DNA of 64,000 nt from Mannheimia sp041807705 (GCF_041807705.1 NZ_JBGTYY010000007.1:1-64000), one strand, 5' to 3'; positions 7,261 to 16,564 are shown, numbered from the stretch's first letter. The notes: a model not told the origin generated them from the letters alone. Translations and numbers: made by a program.

Positions 7261-7521
7261 TTAATCAAAGATTTTTAATTTTCTCAAAATAAAAATTAAT
7301 AATGCAGCGCCTAACACACCGAAAAAGATTCCAACCACATTGAAATCTCCCGCTTTATATGCTGAACCAATGCCTAATACATCACCAAATAGCCAACGCC
7401 CTAAAGATGAACCAACAATACCTACAATGATATTTTTACAAAGACCACCTTCACTTTTCATTACAATTGAGGCTAACCAACCAATAATAGCACCAACAAT
7501 AATTGCAGCAATCCAGCCCAT
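7261..7521 (-). CDS. GlsB/YeaQ/YmgE family stress-response membrane protein
   Basis: An 86-residue, very hydrophobic protein with three glycine-rich membrane segments (about 2-20, 27-47 and 60-79), matching the transglycosylase-associated family that includes YeaQ and YmgE. The signature GAIIGWLAS near the N-terminus and the NIIVGIVGSSLG segment are clear. It is thought to act in envelope stress; its molecular role is not known. It is single-gene, with its own terminator. GGAG precedes the ATG. Confidence 0.85.
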   Translation of the reverse strand: MGWIAAIIVGAIIGWLASIVMKSEGGLCKNIIVGIVGSSLGRWLFGDVLGIGSAYKAGDFNVVGIFFGVLGAALLIFILRKLKIFD

Positions 7522-7618
7522 AAATACTCCTTGTTTATTTAAAAGTCACAAATATAAATTCTGAGCCATTTACTCTACTATAGTAAAAGCAATAACACAA
7601 CCCTTTTCAGAATTTAAT

Positions 7619-8578
7619 CTAAAAAGTCTCCTGAGCTTCTTTTAATAAACTGTTTGGAATATTAATTTTCAATTCTTTCGCTGTTTTTGTATTAATAGAA
7701 AGCTCTAACTTACTTACTTCTTGTGTTGGAATCTCACCAGGTTTTTCACCTTTTAACACTCTGGCAGCAGTTTTACCCGTTGCAGTGCCAATATCATACT
7801 GATTCACTGCATAAGCTGCAAGAGCACCACGCTCAACGGTATCTCTGTCTGAGGCAATCACAGGGATTTTTGCTTCTAATGCTGCTTTATGCAAGGCTTC
7901 ATAAGCAGATACAACACTGTTATCTTCTGAAATATAAATCGCTTGTACTTTACCATTTAAACTGCGAGCTGCTGTGCCAATATCTGCACTACGTTGAACT
8001 GCAACAGGCACAACATTAAAGCCTTGCTTTTTCGCTTCTTCTTTTAGCTCTTCTAACACAATAGTGGAATTCACTTCACCTGCACTATAAACATAACCGA
8101 CTGATTTTAATTCAGGCACTAAGGTTTGAATTAATTTCACTTGAGGTGCAATTGGTTTATGATCTGAAATCCCTGTTACGTTCGTGCCTGAAGGCTCCCA
8201 AGATTTCACTAATTTTGCTGCAACCGGGTCAGTTACGCCTGAGAAAACAATAGGAATAGAACGAGTTGCAGCTACCACAGGCTGTGCTGAAGGGGTTGTA
8301 ACCGGAATAATAATATCTGCTTTATCGCCAACAAATTTACGGGCAATTTGGGCGGCTGTTGCAGTGCTACCTTGTGCGGATTGATAGTCAATTTTGATGT
8401 TTTTTCCATCAATAAAACCTTCACGCTCAAGTTCTTCGATCACACCTTTACGAATAGAATCTAATGCTGGGTGATCGACAATCGCCGTAATTGCCACATT
8501 TTGAATTTTATCTTGGCTGAATGCAGTAACAGAAAACGCACTTAATACGGCAACTAATAATGTTTTACGAAATTTCAT
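7619..8578 (-). CDS. ABC transporter substrate-binding protein (TrpX-like)
   Basis: A 319-residue periplasmic binding protein of the ABC_sub_bind family. I chose the ATG at 8578, which has AAGGAG upstream and gives a clean signal peptide (MKFRKTLLVAVLSAFSVTAFS). Two lobes follow (ITAIVDHPALDSIRKGV; PIVFSGVTDPVAAKLV; KLIQTLVPELKSVGYVYS). Relatives bind aromatic amino acids or similar small ligands. No permease or ATPase gene is adjacent, so the partner must be elsewhere or the protein is an orphan. The ligand is not predictable from sequence alone. Confidence 0.85.
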   Translation of the reverse strand: MKFRKTLLVAVLSAFSVTAFSQDKIQNVAITAIVDHPALDSIRKGVIEELEREGFIDGKNIKIDYQSAQGSTATAAQIARKFVGDKADIIIPVTTPSAQPVVAATRSIPIVFSGVTDPVAAKLVKSWEPSGTNVTGISDHKPIAPQVKLIQTLVPELKSVGYVYSAGEVNSTIVLEELKEEAKKQGFNVVPVAVQRSADIGTAARSLNGKVQAIYISEDNSVVSAYEALHKAALEAKIPVIASDRDTVERGALAAYAVNQYDIGTATGKTAARVLKGEKPGEIPTQEVSKLELSINTKTAKELKINIPNSLLKEAQETF

Positions 8579-8807
8579 AGATACTCCTTGATTTGAATTT
8601 TGCACTATCATAATAGTACAGTTTTATCTAAAGATAAGTAATTTTAGAAATTTGTGCAAGTGGAATTTTTTATTTTTCTATAAACATATTTTAACTGATT
8701 AAATATTATCCTTTTTCCTCTTAACCCAATTCTTTGTAAACTCTTTTAGATTATTGTAATAACGTGTAGAATAAGCAGTTATTTTAATTAGGACACTAGA
8801 GAGAACT

Positions 8808-10478
8808 ATGAGCGAAGAAATTTTAACGGCTGAAACAGAAACTCGAGCCAATTTTATTACCCATATTATTGATGAAGATTTAGCAAGTGGAAAGCATAAC
8901 AACGTTTACACTCGTTTCCCACCTGAGCCAAACGGCTATTTACATATCGGACACGCAAAATCTATCTGCCTAAACTTTGGTATCGCTCAAGACTACAAAG
9001 GCAAATGTAACCTGCGTTTTGATGACACCAACCCTGTGAAAGAAGATGTGGAATATGTAGATTCTATTAAACAAGACGTTGAATGGTTAGGCTTTAAATG
9101 GGAAGGCGAGCCACGTTATGCCTCAGATTATTTCGACCAACTTTATGGTTATGCTATTGAATTAATCAATAAAGGTTTAGCTTATGTGTGCGAACTTTCA
9201 CCAGAAGAAATGCGTGAATATCGTGGTACTTTAACTGAGCCAGGCAAAAACAGCCCATATCGTGATCGTTCTGTTGAAGAAAACTTAACCCTATTTGAAA
9301 AAATGAAAAATGGTGAATTTGCTGAAGGTAAAGCAAGTCTGCGTGCCAAAATTGATATGGCATCGCCATTTATCGTAATGCGTGATCCTGTGCTTTACCG
9401 TGTAAAATTTGCTTCGCATCACCAAACTGGCGATAAATGGTGCATTTACCCAATGTACGATTTCACGCACTGTATTTCTGATGCAATCGAGCGAATCACG
9501 CACTCAATTTGTACGTTAGAGTTCCAAGATAACCGCCGTTTATATGACTGGGTATTGGAAAACATTAGCATTGAGCGTCCGTTACCACACCAGTACGAAT
9601 TTTCACGTTTAAATTTAGAAGGCACTCTTACTTCTAAACGTAAATTATTGAAATTAGTCACCGATGGCATTGTAGATGGTTGGAACGACCCTCGTATGCC
9701 AACCATTTCAGGTTTACGCCGTCGTGGTTATACCCCAGCTTCACTGCGTGAATTCTGCCGCCGTATTGGGGTAACCAAGCAAGATAACGTAGTTGAATAT
9801 TCTGCTCTTGAAGCTTGTATTCGTGAAGATTTAAACGAAAACGCACCTCGTGCAATGGCTGTGATTAACCCTGTGCGTGTGGTTATCGAAAACTTTGGCG
9901 AAAAAGAGATCTTAAAAGCGCCAAACCACCCTAACCGCCCTGAATTAGGCGAGCGTGATTTGCCATTTACCCGTGAGCTTTATATTGATGAAGCAGACTT
10001 CCGTGAAGAAGCCAATAAGCAATATAAACGCTTGGTCTTAGGTAAAGAAGTGCGTTTACGCAATGCCTATGTGATTAAAGCCGAGCGTGTGGAGAAAGAT
10101 GCAAACGGTCGAATTTCAACTATTTTTTGCACATACGACCCTGAAACATTGGGTAAAAACCCAGCTGACGGTCGCAAAGTAAAAGGCGTGATTCATTGGG
10201 TATCGGCTGAAGATAACAAACCGGCAGAGTTTCGTATTTACGACCGCTTATTTACGGTAGCAAATCCGGGAGCAGCTGAAGATATTAGTGAAGTGCTAAA
10301 CCCACAATCTCTTTTAGTAAAACACGGTTTTGTTGAGCCTAGCTTAGTAGATGCCAGACCAGAACAGGGTTACCAATTTGAGCGTGAAGGCTACTTCTGC
10401 TTAGACAGCAAAGATGGTTCAACGGATAACTTAGTTTTCAACTTAACCGTTAGCCTAAAAGAAAGCGTGGCTTTCTAA
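8808..10478 (+). CDS. glnS: Glutaminyl-tRNA synthetase
   Basis: A 556-residue class I aminoacyl-tRNA synthetase that charges tRNA-Gln. The HIGH motif is in PPEPNGYLHIGHAKS (38-52), and the KMSKS-like loop is LTSKRKL near residue 274, the form usual for GlnRS. The anticodon-binding beta-barrels fill the C-terminal 220 residues. It is full length, single-gene, with a strong terminator 18 bases after the stop. It is preceded by AGAGAGAAC at the ATG. Confidence 0.97.
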   Translation: MSEEILTAETETRANFITHIIDEDLASGKHNNVYTRFPPEPNGYLHIGHAKSICLNFGIAQDYKGKCNLRFDDTNPVKEDVEYVDSIKQDVEWLGFKWEGEPRYASDYFDQLYGYAIELINKGLAYVCELSPEEMREYRGTLTEPGKNSPYRDRSVEENLTLFEKMKNGEFAEGKASLRAKIDMASPFIVMRDPVLYRVKFASHHQTGDKWCIYPMYDFTHCISDAIERITHSICTLEFQDNRRLYDWVLENISIERPLPHQYEFSRLNLEGTLTSKRKLLKLVTDGIVDGWNDPRMPTISGLRRRGYTPASLREFCRRIGVTKQDNVVEYSALEACIREDLNENAPRAMAVINPVRVVIENFGEKEILKAPNHPNRPELGERDLPFTRELYIDEADFREEANKQYKRLVLGKEVRLRNAYVIKAERVEKDANGRISTIFCTYDPETLGKNPADGRKVKGVIHWVSAEDNKPAEFRIYDRLFTVANPGAAEDISEVLNPQSLLVKHGFVEPSLVDARPEQGYQFEREGYFCLDSKDGSTDNLVFNLTVSLKESVAF

Positions 10479-10495
10479 ATCATTTCAAATGAGAG

Positions 10496-10519
10496 AATAC
10501 CGACAATCATGTCGGTATT
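10496..10519 (+). terminator. Terminator of glnS
   Basis: Perfect 10-bp stem AATACCGACA / TGTCGGTATT with a 4-base loop and a following T-tract. Confidence 0.9.
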
Positions 10520-10552
10520 TTTCATCTAAACGTTCAGAAATCCAACCATAAA

Positions 10553-10680
10553 AAAAGCCCCAAATTGGGGCCACTCGGAAAGCAAATTTATGTATTAGGT
10601 TGCTAGATACAACACTTATTCTTGTTGGAATAAGAGTAAGCGAATTTGCTTATGGTTTCAAACAAATTTTGTAAAAAATG
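10553..10680 (-). ncRNA. Candidate small RNA between glnS and gdhA
   Basis: On the minus strand this holds AGCAAATT paired at a distance with AATTTGCT, an inner hairpin CTTATTC/GAATAAG, then a terminator (GCCCC/GGGGC, 10557-10571) followed by seven T. It lies beyond the gdhA terminator (10752-10771), so that second terminator needs another transcript. No open frame is present. The 5' end and promoter are not clear. Confidence 0.4.
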
Positions 10681-10751
10681 CTAACTAATGTTTAAAATTG
10701 TGATCTACTTCATATTTTTCTTGCTTAATGTAGTAAAACTCCAATATAAAA

Positions 10752-10771
10752 AGCCCTCAATAATGAGGGCT
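10752..10771 (-). terminator. Terminator of gdhA
   Basis: AGCCCTCA/TGAGGGCT stem with a 4-base loop, followed on the minus strand by TTTTTATATT. Confidence 0.88.
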
Positions 10772-10790
10772 AGTCTTAAAAAGCAAACAA

Positions 10791-12131
10791 TTAAACAATA
10801 CCTTGCTCTAACATTGCATTTGCCACTTTTTTGAAACCAGTAATATTCGCACCGTTTACATAGTTTACGAAACCATCTGCTTCTGTGCCGTTTTCCACAC
10901 AGTTTTCGTGGATTGCTTTCATAATGTTGAATAAACGCTGATCCACCTCTTCACGGCTCCAAGATAGACGAATTGCATTTTGGCTCATTTCTAAACCTGA
11001 TGTTGCAACGCCCCCTGCGTTTGCCGCTTTACCCGGTGCGTAAAGTATTTTTGCACCGATAAACACTTCAACACCACCTAATGTGGTTGGCATATTCGCA
11101 CCTTCTGCCACGCACACACAGCCGTTTTTCACTAACTCTTTCGCATCTTCAGTATCTAATTCGTTTTGTGTTGCACAAGGTAATGCAATATCACATTTCA
11201 CACCCCAAGGTTTTTGACCGTCAAAGTATTTTAATCCCTGCTCTTGTGCATATACTGATAAACGTTCACGGCGTTCATTTTTAAGCTCTAATAGTGCTTG
11301 TAATTGAGCTTCTGTCATACCTGATTCAGGGAATAATACATAACCATTTGAATCAGAAACAGTTAATACTTTACCACCTTTTTGAATCACTTTTTCAGCC
11401 GCATATTGCGCTACGTTACCTGAACCTGAGATAACAACGGCTTTGCCTTCAATTTTCTCACCTTTAGTCGCAAGCATGGATTCTGCAAAGTAAACTGCAC
11501 CATAACCTGTTGCTTCCGGACGAATTAAGCTACCGCCCCAAGTGAGTGATTTACCGGTTAATACGGACGTAAATTCATTGCGTAATTTTTTGTATTGACC
11601 GAACATATAGCCGATTTCACGGCCGCCCACACCAATATCACCAGCTGGAACGTCTGTATCAGCACCAATGTGGCGGTATAATTCGCTCATAAACGCTTGG
11701 CAGAAACGCATAACTTCTGCATCAGATTTACCTTTAGGGTCAAAGTCTGAACCACCTTTACCACCGCCCATTGGTAACGTTGTTAAAGCATTTTTAAATA
11801 CTTGTTCAAAGGCTAAGAATTTTAATACGCCTAAATCTACAGTTGGGTGGAAACGGATACCACCTTTGTACGGGCCGATTGCTGAGTTCATTTGAACACG
11901 GTAGCCACGGTTTACTTGGACTTGACCTTTATCATCTACCCAAGTTACACGGAAACTAATCACACGCTCTGGCTCAACAATGCGCTCTAATAAACCTTGC
12001 TGAGTATATTTTGGGTTTTTAGCTAAGAATGGGGCAAGGCTACCAAATACCTCTTCAACCGCTTGGTGGAATGGTGCTTGGTTAGGATCGCGTTGTTTGA
12101 TTTTTTGGAAAAGGGCATTTAAATCGTTCAT
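10791..12131 (-). CDS. gdhA: NADP-specific glutamate dehydrogenase
   Basis: A 446-residue cytosolic enzyme making glutamate from 2-oxoglutarate and ammonia. The catalytic lysine region PMGGGKGGSDFDPKGKSD (about 123-140) and the dinucleotide-binding segment VISGSGNVAQYA (about 235-246) are intact, and the length matches the hexameric bacterial NADP form. It is single-gene with a strong terminator. Its 2-oxoglutarate supply could come from the acnB-icd-gltA genes elsewhere in this window. Confidence 0.96.
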   Translation of the reverse strand: MNDLNALFQKIKQRDPNQAPFHQAVEEVFGSLAPFLAKNPKYTQQGLLERIVEPERVISFRVTWVDDKGQVQVNRGYRVQMNSAIGPYKGGIRFHPTVDLGVLKFLAFEQVFKNALTTLPMGGGKGGSDFDPKGKSDAEVMRFCQAFMSELYRHIGADTDVPAGDIGVGGREIGYMFGQYKKLRNEFTSVLTGKSLTWGGSLIRPEATGYGAVYFAESMLATKGEKIEGKAVVISGSGNVAQYAAEKVIQKGGKVLTVSDSNGYVLFPESGMTEAQLQALLELKNERRERLSVYAQEQGLKYFDGQKPWGVKCDIALPCATQNELDTEDAKELVKNGCVCVAEGANMPTTLGGVEVFIGAKILYAPGKAANAGGVATSGLEMSQNAIRLSWSREEVDQRLFNIMKAIHENCVENGTEADGFVNYVNGANITGFKKVANAMLEQGIV

Positions 12132-12280
12132 TGGATACTCCTGAAATTTTTATGTGATGTTGTGTTTAAGATGTACGAAGTCTAACAAGCAAATTTATAT
12201 TTGAAAAGAGGGATTAGAAAAATTTATTATAAAAATTAGAAAAACTAAGTCTAAATGCTGTTTTTTTATGCAAAATAGAA

Positions 12281-12306
12281 AACCCATCTTATTTACAAGA
12301 TGGGTT
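12281..12306 (-). terminator. Terminator of bamE
   Basis: AACCCATCTT/AAGATGGGTT stem with a 6-base loop, followed by TTTTCTATTTT on the minus strand. Confidence 0.85.
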
Positions 12307-12330
12307 TATTGCATTTTAAGTATAAATTCG

Positions 12331-12672
12331 TTATTTATGCCCTACATTTGCATTGCTATCGTCAATTTTTGAAACCAATCCATTTGAATCAAAATAAACA
12401 AATAAATTACGTTGCTCAGGGTCTTTGTAGGCTTCACGTTTAATAAAGACATAATCCCAACGGTAGGTTTCAAAAATGTTTTTAAGCATTGGCGTTCCAA
12501 GCAGATATTCTACTTGTTCGGGTGTCATACCCACTCTCAGTTGATCGATTTTATCTTGCTCTAAGTAATTGCCCTGCGGCACATCAATTCGATACACCAC
12601 TTTTTCTACTGTTGAACAGGCTGTTACACTCATTGCAACTAAAAGGGCTGCTAAAAGAGATTTCATTTTCAT
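12331..12672 (-). CDS. bamE: Outer membrane assembly lipoprotein BamE
   Basis: A 113-residue lipoprotein of the SmpA/OmlA family, part of the BAM complex that folds beta-barrels into the outer membrane. The start at 12672 has AAAGGT upstream and gives a lipoprotein signal ending in VTAC. The conserved core DKIDQLRVGMTPEQVEYLLGTP and the RWDYVF strand are present. Single-gene, with a terminator; yejK lies upstream on the same strand. Confidence 0.92.
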   Translation of the reverse strand: MKMKSLLAALLVAMSVTACSTVEKVVYRIDVPQGNYLEQDKIDQLRVGMTPEQVEYLLGTPMLKNIFETYRWDYVFIKREAYKDPEQRNLFVYFDSNGLVSKIDDSNANVGHK

Positions 12673-12740
12673 AGATTTGACCTTTTGATAATACAAAATT
12701 CAGATAATTAGATAATACCTAAACCAGCAAAAATTTTCCA

Positions 12741-13742
12741 TTATTTATTACGTTCTAGCTGATCACGCAAGTTAGCTGGTAATCCTTTGATTGTTAAAGT
12801 ATCGTTTAGTTCATCCCAAATCAAACGTTCGCCTAACAATTCTGCATTAAAACTAATGGTAACGCCTTTTCCTGAACCTGAAAACTTAGTAAGTGTTTTT
12901 AACGCATTACGCATTGGCGGAATGTTTTCTTCTAAGCCATATTCCTGATCTTGAGTGAATTGTGCAAAATCCATCTCATTTAGCGTAGGCATTGCATTTG
13001 AAAGTTCATTTAGTGCAATTTCCTCACCACTACTCATTTGCCCTTTGCAATAATCAAATACTTGCTTTTTAACTTCTCTCGTTTGTGGTGCAGATAATTC
13101 CCCTTGCTCACAATAATCACTTACCGCTTGCAACAAGGTTTGATTTTGTAATTGTGGGTTAAAACCTTCTTCTGCACTTAAGAAATCCATAAAGAAATCA
13201 GCAATCTTACGCCCTACTCTGCCTTTTACAAAGGTTAAATAACGGTTTGAGGTCGCGTCAAGTTTCAATTCAGTTAAATTAATACGACAAGCAATATCAT
13301 ATTGAGCAACTTCTAAATATTGTGTGCGTTTAATCTCTAACTTTTCATCAACCAACATTGAGTTACGGCTATCAATTAAAGCAATAAATAGATACTCTGT
13401 GGCTAGAAATGTATAACGGCAAAGAATAAATGTACCGCCATCAGCAAACGGATATTTTACCAATTCTGTTGCCAACATTTTGGCACAACTATGGCTAAAC
13501 GGTAGAAAATCGATCTCTTTTTCCAGTAAACGATTAAGTTGCTGGGCAAATACCGATTCTGGCTTAAATATACCATAAGCCTTAGCCTTACCTTGATAAG
13601 CTTGATGCAGTTGCAACATCATTTGATCAACTTCAGGTGAAATCTCTAAGAGATTTTCACGCAAAAACGTATTGAGTTCTGGGTTTTCGCCCTCTGTTTT
13701 ATTTAATTGATGCAATACGACTTCTGAAACATTAATGCTCAT
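12741..13742 (-). CDS. yejK: Nucleoid-associated protein YejK (NdpA)
   Basis: A 333-residue protein of the NdpA/YejK family, which copurifies with the nucleoid and binds DNA; its exact function is unknown. The N-terminal VSEVVLHQLNK, the central TRYLTFVKGR-like segment (NRYLTFVKGRVGRKIADFF) and the C-terminal LIWDELNDTLTIKGLP are family features. Length is typical. It lies divergent from ridA and upstream of bamE. Confidence 0.9.
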   Translation of the reverse strand: MSINVSEVVLHQLNKTEGENPELNTFLRENLLEISPEVDQMMLQLHQAYQGKAKAYGIFKPESVFAQQLNRLLEKEIDFLPFSHSCAKMLATELVKYPFADGGTFILCRYTFLATEYLFIALIDSRNSMLVDEKLEIKRTQYLEVAQYDIACRINLTELKLDATSNRYLTFVKGRVGRKIADFFMDFLSAEEGFNPQLQNQTLLQAVSDYCEQGELSAPQTREVKKQVFDYCKGQMSSGEEIALNELSNAMPTLNEMDFAQFTQDQEYGLEENIPPMRNALKTLTKFSGSGKGVTISFNAELLGERLIWDELNDTLTIKGLPANLRDQLERNK

Positions 13743-13825
13743 TTATTCACTTCTCTTTATTCCAAATAACAGAAAAAGATATTATCATTAATCCACTCAT
13801 TTTTCATTATTAAGGAGAATTAAAG

Positions 13826-14215
13826 ATGCCAACTATTATTCATACAGAAAATGCACCTGCTGCAATCGGTCCTTATGTTCAAGCGGTTGATTTAGGAAGT
13901 ATGGTTTTCACTTCAGGTCAAATTCCGGTGAATCCTGAAACAGGGGAAATTCCAACCGCTATCGTTCAGCAAACCCGCCAATCACTCAATAATGTCAAAG
14001 CGATTGTTGAACAAGCTGGCTTAACGGTTGCAGATATTGTCAAAACTACGGTATTTGTAAAAGACTTAAATGATTTCGCCATTGTAAATGCGGAATACCA
14101 AGCCTTTTTCCAAGAACACGAACATCCTAACTTCCCTGCACGTTCTTGTGTTGAAGTAGCACGTTTACCAAAAGACGTTGGTATTGAAATCGAAGCTATC
14201 GCTATTCGCAGATAA
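13826..14215 (+). CDS. ridA: RidA family 2-iminobutanoate/2-iminopropanoate deaminase
   Basis: A 129-residue cytosolic trimer-forming enzyme that hydrolyses reactive enamine/imine intermediates made by PLP enzymes. The family signature PARSCVEVARLPKDVGIEIEA is present near the C-terminus with the substrate-binding arginine (R in PARSC), along with AIGPYVQA and FTSGQIPVNP at the N-terminus. AAGGAG precedes the ATG. It is followed by pgeF after an uptake-signal sequence. Confidence 0.93.
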   Translation: MPTIIHTENAPAAIGPYVQAVDLGSMVFTSGQIPVNPETGEIPTAIVQQTRQSLNNVKAIVEQAGLTVADIVKTTVFVKDLNDFAIVNAEYQAFFQEHEHPNFPARSCVEVARLPKDVGIEIEAIAIRR

Positions 14216-14246
14216 CAAGCGGTTATTTTTTTGAGATTTTTTGCAA

Positions 14247-14984
14247 ATGGATAACATTATCCCAAATTGGAATATTCCCAAGCATATTCACGCATTTACC
14301 ACTATCAGAACAGGCGGGGTCAGCAAGCCGCCTTTTGATAGTTTTAATTTAGGTAACCACGTCAATGATGATCCTCAAGATGTGGCTCAAAACCGAGCAT
14401 TGCTTGTGGAGAAATTTCATTTACCACAATCTCCGCTATTTCTCACACAAACACACAGCACGAGAGTGATTGAACTCCCCTACTCAGGCGAAGATATTGA
14501 AGCAGATGCGGTTTACACTAATCAGCCTAATCAAGTCTGTTTAGTGATGACGGCAGACTGTTTACCAGTGCTGTTTGTGAGTAAAGACGGAAAAGAAATT
14601 GCCGCTGCCCACGCAGGTTGGCGAGGATTATGCGATGGCATTTTGGAAGAAACAGTCGCAAAATTCCAATGCCCACGCAATGAAATTTCTGCTTGGTTAG
14701 GGCCTGCAATCAGCGAAAAAGCCTTTCAAGTTGGAAAAGAGGTCATTGAGCAATTTTGTGCATTTGACCCAAGAGCAGAAGAGGCATTTATTCAAGATAG
14801 CTCTACAAGCGGTAAGTTTTTGGGAAATCTTTACCAAATTGCTACTCAACGCCTCAATAAACTCGGTATTACCGAGATTTCAGGCGGAGAATACTGCACT
14901 TATACCCAAGTAGATCTATTTTTCTCTTATCGCCGAGATAAACAAACTGGACGAATGGCAACCTTAATTTGGCGAGAAGAATAA
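14247..14984 (+). CDS. pgeF: Peptidoglycan editing factor / YfiH multicopper-type oxidoreductase
   Basis: A 245-residue member of the YfiH/PgeF (DUF152) family. Members have purine nucleoside phosphorylase activity and limit misincorporation into peptidoglycan precursors. The conserved metal ligands are in the TQTHST (about 73-78), MTADCLPVL and AHAGWRG segments, and DLFFSYRRD closes the C-terminus. I chose the ATG at 14247; an in-frame TTG lies six bases upstream. An uptake-signal sequence fills the short gap to ridA. Confidence 0.9.
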   Translation: MDNIIPNWNIPKHIHAFTTIRTGGVSKPPFDSFNLGNHVNDDPQDVAQNRALLVEKFHLPQSPLFLTQTHSTRVIELPYSGEDIEADAVYTNQPNQVCLVMTADCLPVLFVSKDGKEIAAAHAGWRGLCDGILEETVAKFQCPRNEISAWLGPAISEKAFQVGKEVIEQFCAFDPRAEEAFIQDSSTSGKFLGNLYQIATQRLNKLGITEISGGEYCTYTQVDLFFSYRRDKQTGRMATLIWREE

Positions 14985-15018
14985 TACTCTACATCTATTC
15001 TTAGCTCGCTTAAGAATT

Positions 15019-15056
15019 AACCGAGTAATCTTATACTACTAGACGACTACTCGGTT
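15019..15056 (+). terminator. Terminator of pgeF
   Basis: AACCGAGTA (15019-15027) pairs with TACTCGGTT (15048-15056), followed by TTTC. Confidence 0.75.
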
Positions 15057-15082
15057 TTTCTTTATAATCCACATCACTCTAT

Positions 15083-15158
15083 CCCCCCATAGCTCAGTGG
15101 TTAGAGCAGGCGACTCATAATCGCTTGGTCGCTGGTTCAAGTCCGGCTGGGGGGACCA
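15083..15158 (+). tRNA. tRNA-Ile2, anticodon CAT (lysidine-type)
   Basis: 76 bases with an encoded CCA end. The acceptor stem pairs CCCCCCA with TGGGGGG, the anticodon loop is CTCATAA, and the T-arm is GGTTCAAGTCC. Body and arms match E. coli ileX closely, not tRNA-Met or initiator tRNA, so the anticodon C should be modified to lysidine to read AUA. A phage-type integrase stub lies 200 bases downstream and a degenerate copy of the tRNA 3' end lies at 16565-16590, so it appears to have been an integration site. Confidence 0.93.
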
Positions 15159-15361
15159 TTTAAGCGTTGCATATTGTCTTTCATTGTCTCAAATTTACTA
15201 TAAAATCAAGAACTTAGATTATTTTATAGTCTCTTATTGTCTTCTTTAGTTGCATTGTATCTTAGCGTTTATGATCCCTAAAATGATCCCTATTTTGAAA
15301 ACGGGAAAATTTAGGGATCATAAACTTCGATAAACCCTTAATATATCAAGGATTAGAAGAA

Positions 15362-15610
15362 ATGACTGCAACTAAAAAAACACTTTCAGACACATTACTA
15401 AAAAATCTTAAATATTCCCCAAATGCGAAGCCTATCGCAGACAGTAACGGGCTATTTATTCTTGCACAGAAAAAAGCGAAAGTATGGATTTATAGCTATA
15501 TCAGCCCCAAAACAGGCAAGCGAAGCACAAAAAATAGAATCGGTAGCTATCCGCAAATGAGCTTAGTGGAACAATCCCCACAGGTATTTGAACAAATCGC
15601 ACGTCTTTAA
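15362..15610 (+). pseudogene. Truncated tyrosine integrase (N-terminal domain only)
   Basis: 82 residues matching the N-terminal DUF4102-type arm-binding domain of P4-like integrases (SDTLLKNLKYSP, KPIADSNGLFILAQKKAKVW, KRSTKNRIGSYPQMSL). The normal protein is about 400 residues; the core DNA-binding and catalytic domains are missing after a stop at 15608. Its place just downstream of tRNA-Ile2 and in the same direction is the usual one for an island integrase. Confidence 0.8.
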
Positions 15611-15661
15611 AATATTAAATTAAGAGAAAGCACTATTTGCGATGTAGCAGGAGATAAAACA

Positions 15662-15812
15662 ATGTTTGATGAATTAAAAATAGCCCAAGCGACCGCCTAT
15701 TTGCTACATAAGGCAGGCGGAACAATGGAGCAAGCGAGATTGAAAGCATTTTAGAGCAACAGACAGAAAAAGGAGAAATGGATAACCTTTTCAAGGGCTT
15801 AATCAATGCTTG
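15662..15812 (+). pseudogene. Broken antitoxin-like gene (SocA/Panacea-type N-terminus)
   Basis: The first frame reads MFDELKIAQATAYLLHKAGG, which resembles the start of SocA/Panacea (DUF4065) antitoxin-type proteins, then stops at 15752. A second frame starting in the same place reads EIESILEQQTEKGEMDN and ends in LINA at a TGA that overlaps the next gene's ATG. A large internal deletion with a frame change explains both. It pairs with the toxin-like gene downstream. The family call is tentative. Confidence 0.5.
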
Positions 15813-16242
15813 AAGTCAAAAAACAAGCAACTATTCTTAGACCGAACAACTACGGCAAGGTAGAGAACTCCTACAAGCATTTATATATTCTGCTTACCGA
15901 TCCTTGTTTTGATGGAGAAACCGGTAAAGGAGATATGATTTTAAGTGTAAACTGCTCAAGCATTAAAAACGAAAAAGCACTTGATAAAACTTGTATTTTA
16001 AAGGCAGGAACACACGAATTTATTACACGCGACAGCTTCATTTTCTACCGCCATATAAGAATTGATTCGTTAGATGAGATTAAGGCAAATATAGAAGCCG
16101 AAAAGCCCTAATTAATGATGAAGCCTATCAACAAATACTAAAAGGCGTACTATCGTTAAAATCAGTAACGCCTAGATATAAACGCTTCCTAAAAAATGCA
16201 ATCCGCCAAAGTGCTTGCCCTGATATTCTAGCCGAACCTTAA
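15806..16242 (+). pseudogene. Frameshifted toxin-like gene, partner of the broken antitoxin
   Basis: The first 101 codons are open (MLEVKKQATILRPNNYGK to EAEKP). The next frame then continues with ALINDEAYQQILKGVLSLKS and ends ILAEP at 16242. Adding one A to the short A-run near 16100 joins the two into a protein of about 145 residues. Features such as DKTCILKAGTHEFI and DSFIFYRH recall small proteins encoded beside DUF4065 antitoxins. Its ATG overlaps the antitoxin stop, as in an operon. Confidence 0.55.
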
Positions 16243-16564
16243 GCCGTTGATGAAAATTAGCGGCTTTTTGCCCTTTAACCACTACCAAAACCGCTAATAT
16301 TTACCTACCCTCTAAAAGTGGCTAACAGTGGGTAAAAATCAAAGTTACCCACTTAACCCACTGAGTGGGTTAAATTTCAAAAAGTTTTAAATTTTTTCTT
16401 TTATTCAAAAATAAAATTTCCCAAGAACTAATTTTTAGCTACGGCGATAGCTCGAAATATCTGTTTATAAAATAACCTAATTAATAAGGCACTTTGGATT
16501 TTAGTTATATCCTGAAAAATCAAATTAGAAAGAAACCTTATCCATCAATACTTGAAGCTATTAA
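16243..16564. other. Intergenic remnant with no recognisable gene
   Basis: No convincing coding sequence or RNA. The stretch has a short direct repeat around TTACCCACT/GTGGGTTA and AT-rich sequence, and lies inside the decayed island between the integrase stub and the putative right attachment site. Confidence 0.5.

Noticed and set aside
8184..8384. Open frames on the plus strand opposite the substrate-binding protein
   Set aside because: They shadow a well-supported minus-strand gene and lack start signals.
10553..10680. GcvB regulatory RNA
   Set aside because: The characteristic GT-rich seed block of GcvB is missing.
15083..15158. tRNA-Met from the CAT anticodon
   Set aside because: The body matches the lysidine-type tRNA-Ile2 of E. 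coli (ileX) much better, including the GGCGACTCATAATCGC anticodon arm.
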